In this document: positions 27,161 through 36,666 of the stretch, piece after piece
Layout of the letters: the number at the start of each line of letters is the position of its first letter
Numbering within the stretch: the stretch's first letter is position 1
Origin: Oscillatoriales cyanobacterium
Lineage (GTDB): Bacteria; Cyanobacteriota; Cyanobacteriia; Cyanobacteriales; Laspinemataceae
Assembly: GCA_011390955.1 (NCBI GenBank)
Contig: JAABRM010000007.1
Coordinates: 1-64,000 of the forward strand
DNA length: 64,000 nucleotides
Direction: 5' to 3'
Made by a program: the position numbers and the translations under genes
The notes under the pieces: generated by a model
What the model was told of the DNA's origin: nothing
Databases searched by the model: none
What the model saw: only the letters and a program-made list of their open reading frames with translations

Positions 27161-28572
27161 GTTGCAACGACATTAAATCCCTATCAGGGATTGAAACGCC
27201 GAGCGACAGGAACAAGCACATCACCTACGCTGAAACTTGTTGCAACGACATTAAATCCCTATCAGGGATTGAAACTCAATATAACCTCGCAGAACATCCA
27301 AACTCTTATGTTGCAACGACATTAAATCCCTATCAGGGATTGAAACCAAAAACTTGTAGAGATTCCCGACGATTTTCAGATTGTTGCAACGACATTAAAT
27401 CCCTATCAGGGATTGAAACGATTTAAATGAAGCCTCGTTTGTTCTGGTGCCAAATTGTTGCAACGACATTAAATCCCTATCAGGGATTGAAACGGAAATC
27501 TTGTCAGGCCATCCAAATCGGGATGCTGTGCCAGTTGCAACGACATTAAATCCCTATCAGGGATTGAAACATCGGGATTGACCCGCAAAATAGCAGCGAG
27601 GCGATCGCGTGTTGCAACGACATTAAATCCCTATCAGGGATTGAAACGACATTTCTGCTAAGGAATGGATTCAAGTTGATTCGTTGCAACGACATTAAAT
27701 CCCTATCAGGGATTGAAACTCCGGCTGCGGAAACGCTACAGCTACCGTCGAATGTTGCAACGACATTAAATCCCTATCAGGGATTGAAACTTTTGGGAAA
27801 TTTTTAGTTGCTTTTCGACTTCGGCGTTGCAACGACATTAAATCCCTATCAGGGATTGAAACTACCTGACTTTAGAGGAACACTACCCAGGCCGGAAGCG
27901 TTGCAACGACATTAAATCCCTATCAGGGATTGAAACTTTCCTTTTCCTTTGATTTGTACAAAAGCCTTGCCGTTGCAACGACATTAAATCCCTATCAGGG
28001 ATTGAAACTTTAAAGAACTGATAACATATTCCTGATTATCAAGAAGTTGCAACGACATTAAATCCCTATCAGGGATTGAAACGACAATAGGATATGATAT
28101 CATCCCCAAAAAACCACGTTGCAACGACATTGAATCCCTATCAGGGATTGAAACGAACCGGGGACAAAGCGCCCCATCGGTCAGGCATGGCAAGTTGCAA
28201 CGACATTGAATCCCTATCAGGGATTGAAACAAGGTAGTCGATCGCTCGATCGCTAACGCAACCTTAGTTGCAACGACATTGAATCCCTATCAGGGATTGA
28301 AACATTTAATTCCGATGAAAGCAGATACCGCCCAACAGTTGCAACGACATTGAATCCCTATCAGGGATTGAAACGTGGTTGAGTTCCCGGAGAGGCCAAC
28401 TTTAAATTTGTTGCAACGACATTGAATCCCTATCAGGGATTGAAACCCTGCATTTTATTCAGGATGGACCCAATTCGGCGATGTTGCAACGACATTGAAT
28501 CCCTATCAGGGATTGAAACAAGAAAAAAGGGGAATGGCCTATCTGCCTCGCCAAAATCTCAGAATACCGGCT

Positions 28573-28592
28573 CACGACATCATGATTGAAAC
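28573..28592 (+). repeat. eroded CRISPR repeat
   Basis: A 20-bp remnant (CACGACAT then CATGATTGAAAC) keeps both ends of the repeat but lacks its centre. It splits a 110-nt interval into two parts that both begin AAGAAAAAAGGGGAATGGCC, so the flanking spacers are diverged duplicates. Confidence 0.8.
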
Positions 28593-30984
28593 AAGAAAAA
28601 AGGGGAATGGCCTATCTGCCTTGCTAAGAGTTGCAACGACATTGAATCCCTATCAGGGATTGAAACAAACCGATGGTCGAGGGCTTTCCGCCGCAGCCAT
28701 CGGTTGCAACGACATTGAATCCCTATCAGGGATTGAAACGTGCGGGCTGTAAGCGCGAGTTGGCATCTAAGGTTGTTGCAACGACATTGAATCCCTATCA
28801 GGGATTGAAACCATTATGATAGTGGAACCCGAACGGATGCGACCTGTTGCAACGACATTGAATCCCTATCAGGGATTGAAACCTACAAGCCGGAACTTTT
28901 TCAAGATAAACCTGAAGTTGCAACGACATTGAATCCCTATCAGGGATTGAAACGTACAGGGGTCAATATCAATTTTTCCACCAAAGGTTGCAACGACATT
29001 GAATCCCTATCAGGGATTGAAACCGATGGCTCCATCGCAGTTTTCCGCCAAAGCCAAAATTGTTGCAACGACATTGAATCCCTATCAGGGATTGAAACTA
29101 TTCCGACAATTTGCATGACAATGAGCAAATCGTTGCAACGACATTGAATCCCTATCAGGGATTGAAACCAAAGTCACACCTGGCTTCAAATTCTTCTAGT
29201 GAGTTGCAACGACATTGAATCCCTATCAGGGATTGAAACAAGATCGATCCAACGTTGTGAAATCATGGTAGAATCAGTTGCAACGACATTGAATCCCTAT
29301 CAGGGATTGAAACATTCAATCCCCACTGAGCTACCCACTCAGGATGTTGCAACGACATTGAATCCCTATCAGGGATTGAAACAAGCATCCATAACGCTTT
29401 TGCTTTAAGTTCATCATTAATTGTTGCAACGACATTGAATCCCTATCAGGGATTGAAACGTTTATGTGTGCCGGAAGGTTCCTCAGTTTGTAGCTGTTGC
29501 AACGACATTGAATCCCTATCAGGGATTGAAACAGAGTGAGCCAAAGCAATCTCCCCACATAAATACTGTTGCAACGACATTGAATCCCTATCAGGGATTG
29601 AAACTGGGCAATTTCCCCAGTATTGTCTATAGACCCAGTTGCAACGACATTGAATCCCTATCAGGGATTGAAACGGGCATCTGGAAATCGAGTCTTGGTG
29701 GATCGTGTCTTTGTTGCAACGACATTGAATCCCTATCAGGGATTGAAACGAGTGATGGTAATTTTTTAGTAAAGAAAGCTGCTGAGTTGCAACGACATTG
29801 AATCCCTATCAGGGATTGAAACACCGCAAAAGAGGAGGAAAAAGAACAAAAAGAGATTGTTGCAACGACATTGAATCCCTATCAGGGATTGAAACATTCC
29901 CGAAATCGATTTTATTTTGTGATTAACATGTTGCAACGACATTGAATCCCTATCAGGGATTGAAACCCAACGGATAATGAAATTATCCAAGTTTGGAACA
30001 ATGTTGCAACGACATTGAATCCCTATCAGGGATTGAAACGTGAAGCCTGAAGCCTTCTTCCAAAGCCCCGATGTTGCAACGACATTGAATCCCTATCAGG
30101 GATTGAAACTTACACTTTCTGGACTCCCTTTAATTCTTATGCCTGGCGGTTGCAACGACATTGAATCCCTATCAGGGATTGAAACCAAGGATTGGGATTT
30201 TCAGCCTAAATTATCGTTCGGTTGCAACGACATTGAATCCCTATCAGGGATTGAAACTTAAATTGGAGCCAAGCAACATTATCCTTGTATCGGGTTGCAA
30301 CGACATTGAATCCCTATCAGGGATTGAAACGAAGCATATTGAACCCAACCTGGCTGAAGACCGGCGAAGTTGCAACGACATTGAATCCCTATCAGGGATT
30401 GAAACTAAAAACTAAACTCGTGCTATCGGATGGGTAATTTCTCGTTGCAACGACATTGAATCCCTATCAGGGATTGAAACCAGATGCACTGCGGCGCTAC
30501 CTTCAGGGTCTTTAAAGTTGCAACGACATTGAATCCCTATCAGGGATTGAAACCACTATTGCCGAAATTTTCCAGGATAATTCTCAAGTAAGTTGCAACG
30601 ACATTGAATCCCTATCAGGGATTGAAACCTTGCATTATCATTCCCTGACGCAGCGCTTCCCGTTGCAACGACATTAAATCCCTATCAGGGATTGAAACTG
30701 CGCTGCACCCGCCCGACGAATAACACCAACGATATGTTGCAACGACATTAAATCCCTATCAGGGATTGAAACCCAGTTCCATCGTTGCGAACACATTGCA
30801 TCTCGGCTGGTTGCAACGACATTGAATCCCTATCAGGGATTGAAACCCACCATTTGCGATCGCAGCTATCCCGGTAATATTCCGTTGCAACGACATTGAA
30901 TCCCTATCAGGGATTGAAACGACACTAGCGCATCCGTGTACTACTATATAAATGTGCCCACGTTGCAACGACATTAAATCCCTA

Positions 30985-31665
30985 TCAGGGATTGAAACTA
31001 TCCTCAGACTTCTGCCGAACTGAGCCCATTTTCGTAATTCCCATACTCCCCTTCATTTGATTCAACTCAACACTAATTCCATCAACAGGAGTGGACGTAT
31101 ATTTAACCTTTGCCACTTGTTGCCCTTGCTTAAACTTTTGGCGACGTTGTTTTTGTTTGATTGCCCAATCATCATACTTATAAAGACAAGTTGAAGCAGT
31201 CAGCCAGACCACCACAAAATGCTTGAGTAAAATCTGGTTTTCTGACAGAAATCGACCTAATTCATGCCCCGCAGTATAAGCCTGATTCGGAGTCCATAAA
31301 GCTAAATAGCTAACCGCCACCAAACTGCCACCATACAACAGAAACAGCGCACAGGTAGAGGCTACAGAAAATGCGGTGGCAATTACTAGGACAATCATCG
31401 CTCTGATACCCTGTTGCCAATGTGCAAGTTTAGGCCAAAAAGCATGATTTAAACTTTTTTTCTCCGTAAAAATATCTAGAATATGTTCCGCCAATCGGTA
31501 AATAAAAGCCGTTAACAAAATTGGCAAAAACGGCAAAATAATTGCCATTGATGCCATAAACGGTAATATAGCCACAAAAATAGTTAATGTGATGCCTGCG
31601 TAAAAACTCAGAGCCACAATTCCCAACAATAAAAAGGACTTGAGAAAAGCCTTAAGCCATAGCAT
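30985..31665 (-). CDS. membrane protein of unknown function ending in the last CRISPR repeat
   Basis: 226 residues from the ATG at 31665 (a TTG six codons upstream is less likely). Four hydrophobic segments lie in the first 150 residues (around 7-25, 30-50, 85-105 and 110-125). A basic stretch KQKQRRQKFKQGQQ follows, then a soluble tail. The last residues Ser-Phe-Asn-Pro and the TGA are read from the terminal CRISPR repeat on the opposite strand, so the original C-terminus may have been longer and was replaced when the array reached it. I do not recognise the family. Array transcripts that fail to stop would run antisense into this gene. Confidence 0.75.
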   Translation of the reverse strand: MLWLKAFLKSFLLLGIVALSFYAGITLTIFVAILPFMASMAIILPFLPILLTAFIYRLAEHILDIFTEKKSLNHAFWPKLAHWQQGIRAMIVLVIATAFSVASTCALFLLYGGSLVAVSYLALWTPNQAYTAGHELGRFLSENQILLKHFVVVWLTASTCLYKYDDWAIKQKQRRQKFKQGQQVAKVKYTSTPVDGISVELNQMKGSMGITKMGSVRQKSEDSFNP

Positions 31666-31844
31666 GATCGTGCCTCTAACCAAGATTTACAAGTTTTGAT
31701 AATTATAGGCAAATTATAGACAAAAAGGGGGACTATTTTCTGTCTGTAAGGGGAAATGTTTATAGCCTTACGGCTATTGCTTGGCAATAAATCTCTTCTC
31801 TGTCAAATGGGAATAAATCCCTATTAAAGCAGATTCTATATGTG

Positions 31845-32063
31845 GTAGGGACACGGCATTGCCGTGTCCCTACAAGTGGATAAAATTTTTTGCCCACCAT
31901 CCGAATGTTAAGTATTTATATTGTAGGCTGGGCAAAAGTTCACCATCGTATATGGTATAGTGGATAAATTTTTTGCCCACCATCCGAATGTTAAGTATTT
32001 ATATTGTAGGGTGGGCATACACCATCTTATATGGTATAATAGGTAAAATTTTTTGCCCACCCT
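31845..32063. repeat. cluster of palindromes and an imperfect 85-bp tandem repeat
   Basis: A perfect palindrome GTAGGGACACGGCATT... lies at 31845-31873. It is followed by two imperfect copies of an 85-bp unit containing TTTTTTGCCCACCATCCGAA and TTAAGTATTTATATTGTAGG, ending in the GCCCACCCTAC palindrome half. A relative lies at about 52940-53030. No gene is seen in 31684-32078. Confidence 0.85.
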
Positions 32064-32078
32064 ACTATTAGATTCCCT

Positions 32079-32708
32079 CTAACTTTGGCGGTGCAGAAAT
32101 TCCACAAAGTTATCTAACATTTTTAACCCAGCAGTAGAAGATTTTTCCGGGTGAAATTGTACCGCCATGAGGTTATTTTGCCCGATCGCCGCAGTGACAT
32201 TTTGACTCCCATGAGTCACTGTAGCAGCTTTCACCGATGCATCTATGGGATCGACATAATAAGAGTGAACAAAATAAACCCAAGGATTAGCGGGCAAATT
32301 ACCCCACAATGGCAGATCCGGTTGAGCCAATTCTAACTGATTCCATCCCATGTGCGGAATAGTTAATCCCGGTTCGCTTTTAAACCGACGTACCATCCCC
32401 GGAATTACCCCTAAACCCGGTTCTTTCCCCTCCTCACTGCCATCAAAAAGAATTTGCAGCCCCAAACAAATGCCGAGAAATGGTTTCCCAGAAGCGATCG
32501 CATCTTTCACCGGCAACTCCAAATCCCGCGATCGCAAATGTTGCATTGCCGGGTCAAAAGAACCCACTCCGGGCAGCAACACCGCATCAGCAGCCAAAAT
32601 TTCTGCGGGTGAATCGGTAATTTTTGGGGTTGCCCCCGCATTTTCCAAACCTTTGCACACCGAGTGCAAATTCCCCATATCATAGTCTACGATGGCAATC
32701 ACAACCAT
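32079..32708 (-). CDS. hisH: imidazole glycerol phosphate synthase glutaminase subunit
   Basis: A 209-residue class I glutamine amidotransferase. It releases ammonia from glutamine for HisF in histidine synthesis and acts as a HisH-HisF complex in the cytosol. The nucleophile is Cys81 in LGICLGLQ; His186 and Glu188 in QFHPEKS complete the triad. The oxyanion region PGVGSF lies at 46-51. It is full length with a clear ATG. hisF is not adjacent, as is common in cyanobacteria where his genes are scattered. Confidence 0.97.
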   Translation of the reverse strand: MVVIAIVDYDMGNLHSVCKGLENAGATPKITDSPAEILAADAVLLPGVGSFDPAMQHLRSRDLELPVKDAIASGKPFLGICLGLQILFDGSEEGKEPGLGVIPGMVRRFKSEPGLTIPHMGWNQLELAQPDLPLWGNLPANPWVYFVHSYYVDPIDASVKAATVTHGSQNVTAAIGQNNLMAVQFHPEKSSTAGLKMLDNFVEFLHRQS

Positions 32709-32780
32709 TGCCCTGTTTTCCTTACGATACCGCGATCGCTATTGTAATTCTTAATCGCCCAAATTTTCTATGACTGGCAT

Positions 32781-33329
32781 ATGAATAGCAAAATTATCAA
32801 TCATATCACTAGCAAAATCTTACTCACTTCCTTTGATACCTGGATGCCCCATCAAAAATCTAATGCCTCCGATGACTTATTAGGAAAAATTTCTCAAGGG
32901 GATTTTTTCGGGGATTCATTGATTCTGTTAAGAAAATTACCCGTAGACCCCGAAGCGGCCCCAAAACAGGCGATCGCCAAAATCAACCAAGTCCAACCCC
33001 ATGCAGTGATTTGCGCGGGTATGGCGGAAAGTCGGCAAAAATTAACCGTTGAATCTCAAGCTTTTTCTGGGGAAAATTGCCGTAAAACTTCGGTAAATTT
33101 GCCCCAATTAATCGCCGGTTTACCTAACACAGAAATCAGCGATGATGCGGGTAAATTTGTTTGTGAAGCCCTTTACTATGCAGTTTTAAACTATCTGCAA
33201 ACCCAAGCAAAATCGCCCATTCCTTGTATTTTTGTCCATGTGCCCTTATTGCACCCAGAAAATATCGAAGCGATCGCCGCTGATTTTCGGGCGATCGTCC
33301 AGAGGTTGACCGCTACACCCCCGGTATAA
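32781..33329 (+). CDS. pyroglutamyl-peptidase-I-like cysteine peptidase (family C15)
   Basis: 182 residues, slightly shorter than typical Pcp (about 200-215). The catalytic elements are visible: Glu91 in KLTVES, Cys128 in GKFVCEALYY, and His153 in FVHVPLL, in the order and spacing of the C15 triad. Family enzymes remove N-terminal pyroglutamate from peptides. The N-terminal substrate loop (TSFDTWMPHQKSNAS) differs from classical GFEPF..N, so substrate preference may differ. It is divergent from hisH, with a 72-bp gap for both promoters. Confidence 0.82.
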   Translation: MNSKIINHITSKILLTSFDTWMPHQKSNASDDLLGKISQGDFFGDSLILLRKLPVDPEAAPKQAIAKINQVQPHAVICAGMAESRQKLTVESQAFSGENCRKTSVNLPQLIAGLPNTEISDDAGKFVCEALYYAVLNYLQTQAKSPIPCIFVHVPLLHPENIEAIAADFRAIVQRLTATPPV

Positions 33330-33511
33330 CCGAAAATCCTCAGCGATCGGCGATCGGACCATAAAAAAGGGCGGTTGGGGGAATCGATCGGCGATCGAAG
33401 CCAGAATTGTCTATTGTTAAAAAAATTATTATAAATTTTCCGATTGGCTGTATTCACCGCTACAGTTAAAGCAACGCAAAAAACTCTATACCCAATTCAG
33501 AGTCTAGAGTC

Positions 33512-33600
33512 GGCTACTGACCGAGAAGCCTGAGAGGATGCCAATTCCCAGAAATCTGTGATTTCAGTGAAGCAGCCACCCCATTAGCCACACAGTAGCC
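33512..33600 (+). promoter_or_regulatory. possible structured 5' leader of the ATP-grasp gene
   Basis: An 8-bp perfect helix GGCTACTG (33512-33519) / CAGTAGCC (33593-33600) closes an 89-nt segment with an internal hairpin GAAATC-TGT-GATTTC (33551-33565). It ends 31 nt before the GTG start of the next gene, a position typical for riboswitches or protein-bound leaders. I match it to no known riboswitch class. The rest of 33330-33631 has GCGATCG-rich spacer DNA and no gene. Confidence 0.4.
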
Positions 33601-33631
33601 AATAGTCGTGAAAAAATCGGATAGCTAAACC

Positions 33632-35065
33632 GTGCAATTTAATACTTACGATCCAGGGGATTTTTACGATGAACTGTTCATCGAAACGGGTAAACCCCGC
33701 CCAGAAGCCCAGTTATTGATTACCAAAATCAACTCCTTGCCCAATGGAGAACTGGAACAGCGACAACAAGCAGCCCAAAATGCCCTGATGAAGCTAGGGG
33801 CAACCTTTAATGTCTACAGCGACAACCAAGGAACCGAACGGATATTTCCGTTTGATATTATTCCCCGCATTGTCTCAGCCCCAGAGTGGCAATGGCTGGA
33901 AAAAGGACTCAAACAACGAATTGCGGCATTAAACTTATTTATTGGTGATATTTATGGGGAACAGAAAATCATTGCTGACGGAGTAATTCCCGAATATGCG
34001 ATCGCCTCTGCCACTGGATTTCTTAAACCTTGTATCGGATTAAAACCACCGGCAGATGTTTGGTGTCACATCACGGGGACAGATTTAGTCCGAGATAAAG
34101 AGGGTAATTGGTATGTTTTAGAAGATAATCTTCGCTGCCCGTCGGGGGTTTCTTATGTGATCGAAAATCGCCGGGTAATGAAATCCTGCTTTCCCGAATT
34201 ATTTGGCAAAATGGGCATTAAACCCGTGGATGATTACCCCAGTCATCTCCTAGAAACTCTGCTAAACTTAGCCCCACCCCATTTAACCAGTCCTAGAGTA
34301 GCGGTTCTCACCCCAGGAATTTATAACTCGGCCTATTTTGAGCATTCATTTTTAGCCCAACAAATGGGGGTAGAACTGGTCGAAGGTCGGGATTTAGTGG
34401 TGGTGGATGGCTATTTAAAAATGCGAACCACCAAAGGACTGCAAAGAGTCGATGTAATTTATCGGCGAATTGATGATAACTTTATCGATCCTTTGGCATT
34501 TCGACCCGATAGTTTACTCGGAGTTCCGGGACTGATGGAAGTTTACCGCAATCGCCGAGTCGCGATCGCCAATGCGTTAGGAACTGGAGTCGCTGATGAC
34601 AAAGGGATTTATACTTATATCCCGGATATTATTCGCTATTATCTTAATGAAGACCAAATAATCCCCAACGTGCCCACCTATCGGTGTTGGGAAGAAAAAG
34701 AACGGAATCATGTGTTAGCCAACTTAGATAAATTGGTAGTCAAAGCGGTGAATGAAGCGGGAGGATATGGGATGCTAGTCGGTCCTCATGCCACCCATGA
34801 ACAACGGGAAGACTTTGCGGGACGCATTCAAGAAAATCCCCGCAATTATATTGCCCAACCCACCCTCTGTTTATCCAGAGTTCCTACCATAATCAAGGAC
34901 GAATTTGCCGGATGCCATGTAGATTTACGTCCCTATATTCTCTATGGAAAAGAAATCTATGTGCATCCGGGTGGCTTAACCCGTGTAGCTTTGAAAAAAG
35001 GGTCTTTAGTGGTCAATTCATCTCAAGGAGGTGGTTCAAAAGATACCTGGGTTTTGTTTGAATAG
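33632..35065 (+). CDS. circularly permuted ATP-grasp protein (type 2)
   Basis: 477 residues with a GTG start. The sequence carries the DUF404/DUF407 circularly permuted ATP-grasp pattern, for example [67 protein letters not shown] and [29 protein letters not shown]. Such enzymes probably form peptide-like or ester bonds using ATP and are nearly always next to an alpha-E (DUF403) protein, as here, 178 bp downstream. The product is unknown. An upstream structured leader may regulate the pair. Confidence 0.93.
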   Translation: MQFNTYDPGDFYDELFIETGKPRPEAQLLITKINSLPNGELEQRQQAAQNALMKLGATFNVYSDNQGTERIFPFDIIPRIVSAPEWQWLEKGLKQRIAALNLFIGDIYGEQKIIADGVIPEYAIASATGFLKPCIGLKPPADVWCHITGTDLVRDKEGNWYVLEDNLRCPSGVSYVIENRRVMKSCFPELFGKMGIKPVDDYPSHLLETLLNLAPPHLTSPRVAVLTPGIYNSAYFEHSFLAQQMGVELVEGRDLVVVDGYLKMRTTKGLQRVDVIYRRIDDNFIDPLAFRPDSLLGVPGLMEVYRNRRVAIANALGTGVADDKGIYTYIPDIIRYYLNEDQIIPNVPTYRCWEEKERNHVLANLDKLVVKAVNEAGGYGMLVGPHATHEQREDFAGRIQENPRNYIAQPTLCLSRVPTIIKDEFAGCHVDLRPYILYGKEIYVHPGGLTRVALKKGSLVVNSSQGGGSKDTWVLFE

Positions 35066-35100
35066 TCGGAGTGAATCATAGTCAGAAAAGAGAAAAGAGA

Positions 35101-35191
35101 GGGAATAATTGATAATTAACAATTGATAATTGATAATTGATAATTAACAATTGATAATTTTTAATTTTTAATTATCAATTATCAATTATTC
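35101..35191. repeat. AATTGATAATT repeat block
   Basis: Units of AATTGATAATT and their complement form a self-complementary AT-rich block between the ATP-grasp and alpha-E genes; it is like the block at 1-190. It may reduce read-through within the pair. Confidence 0.85.
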
Positions 35192-35243
35192 CCTCTGAAA
35201 GTTAACCTGAATAACTGAATAGTAAATTAAGAAATTAGGAATA

Positions 35244-36251
35244 GTGCTTATGCTGAGTCGCGTTGCCGATTCAATCTACTGGCTAAACAGATATGTAGAA
35301 CGGGCGGAAAATATTGCCCGGTTCGTGGGAACTAATTTAAACTTAATGTTGGATTCTCCCAGTGGAATTGAACAACAGTGGAAACCTTTAGTTTATACCA
35401 CGGGAGATCAACAACTTTTTGAGCAAGCATACGGGGAAGGAAATGCCCAAAATGTGATTCAGTTTCTCACTTTCGATCGTAATTATCCCAATTCTATATT
35501 ATCTTGTTTGCAAATAGCGCGAGAAAATGCTCGTTCAGTGCGGGAAATTATTTCATCAGAAATGTGGGAACAAATTAATGCTTTTTATTGGATGGTGAAG
35601 ACTGCGGCCCCAGACCAGTCTCTTTCTGGGTTGCAAGATTTTTTCACGGAAGTAAAACTCGCTTCTCATCTATTTGCGGGGGTGATGGATGCCACCATGA
35701 GTCATAATGAAGGCTGGCATTTTGGTCAAATTGGCCGGTTATTAGAACGGGCTGATAAAACCAGTCGAATTTTAGATGTGAAGTATTATATTTTGTTGCC
35801 TTCGGTGAAGCACGTCGGGACAATTTTGGATCAATTACAGTGGATTTCTTTGTTGCGATCGGCAAGTGCTTATGAAATGTATCGGAAACGGAGTCAACAT
35901 CGGATTACCCCGGATGGAGTGGCGGAATTTTTAGTTTTAGATCGCGAATTTCCCCGGTCAATTCAGTTTTGTCTGTTGCAAGCAGAGCGATCGCTGCATC
36001 AAATTACCGGCACCCCTCATGGCACCTGGCAAAATCCCGTGGAAAGAACTTTAGGCCGGTTGCGGTCTGAATTAGGGTATATTACCATTGATGAAATTAT
36101 GCATATTGGTCTGCATGAATTTCTCAATGATTTACAAGAAAAAATCAACGAAATTGGCGACAATATCTTTGAAAATTTCTTTGCCATTAAACCCGTAGAA
36201 AAAACATCCATGACCAGTGTTCAAATCGCGATCGCTGCCAGTATGGGATGA
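35244..36251 (+). CDS. alpha-E domain protein (DUF403)
   Basis: 335 residues, all-helical, beginning MLSRVADSIYWLNRYVERAENIARF, the family hallmark. Other typical motifs are RENARSVREIISSEMWEQIN, RLLERADKTSRILDVKYY and LDREFPRSIQFCL. It is the usual partner of circularly permuted ATP-grasp proteins and probably forms a complex or supplies a carrier function with the upstream gene. Catalysis has not been shown for the family as far as I know. Confidence 0.93.
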   Translation: MLMLSRVADSIYWLNRYVERAENIARFVGTNLNLMLDSPSGIEQQWKPLVYTTGDQQLFEQAYGEGNAQNVIQFLTFDRNYPNSILSCLQIARENARSVREIISSEMWEQINAFYWMVKTAAPDQSLSGLQDFFTEVKLASHLFAGVMDATMSHNEGWHFGQIGRLLERADKTSRILDVKYYILLPSVKHVGTILDQLQWISLLRSASAYEMYRKRSQHRITPDGVAEFLVLDREFPRSIQFCLLQAERSLHQITGTPHGTWQNPVERTLGRLRSELGYITIDEIMHIGLHEFLNDLQEKINEIGDNIFENFFAIKPVEKTSMTSVQIAIAASMG

Positions 36252-36282
36252 TTCGGGCTTAAATCTGAATCGCGAGAACATG

Positions 36283-36320
36283 GGGGAAAATGTCTCTGGA
36301 CAATTCCCCCATAATTTTTA
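36283..36320 (+). terminator. terminator after the alpha-E gene
   Basis: Stem GGGGGAA (36283-36289) / TTCCCCC (36304-36310) with a 14-nt loop is followed by ATAATTTTTAATTT, an AT-rich tail instead of a clean T run. The rest of 36321-36666 contains two TTGACA boxes (about 36407 and 36437) without good -10 partners and no gene. Confidence 0.5.
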
Positions 36321-36666
36321 ATTTGGGGAGATTTTCCCTGAGTAATCCGCTGCCCTTCAGGGAAACCCTGGGACGAAAAAACAGATCCGTGAGATGGGGG
36401 TTTCTTGACAGAGAAAACCGATCCAATGTTGCGCTCTTGACATTCAGATTAGCAAAGTAAATCATCGTGCGATCGCATTACGGCGAAGCATCAGATCCGA
36501 CTGCCGATAAATTATCGGTATCTGACCGTCCCAGCCAGTTAGAAGACGCTATTTTCCCGAACAGTTTAAAAAGTCACAAAAATTCACAAATAATTTGGAT
36601 TTGTAGGATCGACAAATTTGGTAAGGTAAGCATATTAACGGAGCAAGACACCCATCAAAAAATATT

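Larger units (their letters stand above)
20801..30998 (+). CRISPR. CRISPR array, 139 intact repeats
   Basis: I count 139 intact 37-nt repeats (first 20801-20837, last 30962-30998) and one eroded repeat at 28573-28592. The repeat begins GTTGCAACGACATT and ends GGGATTGAAAC. Its centre forms a 7-bp stem AATCCCT/AGGGATT with loop ATC, and the last 8 nt (ATTGAAAC) look like the usual crRNA 5' handle, so transcription should run left to right. Spacers are 33-42 nt. Repeats 1-100 have A at position 15; 101-134 have G (first at 28118); the last five read A, A, G, G, A. No cas gene occurs in the window, so subtype is not assignable from context. Confidence 0.98.

Noticed and set aside
20683-30415. Many open frames across the CRISPR array encoding ATTLNPYQGLK or SIPDRDLMSLQ
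   Set aside because: They are translations of the CRISPR repeat. The repeat length and spacers alone keep the frames open.
33512-33600. Signal recognition particle RNA, suggested by GAAGCAGCC
   Set aside because: The GGTCAGG...GGAA tetraloop segment of SRP domain IV is missing.
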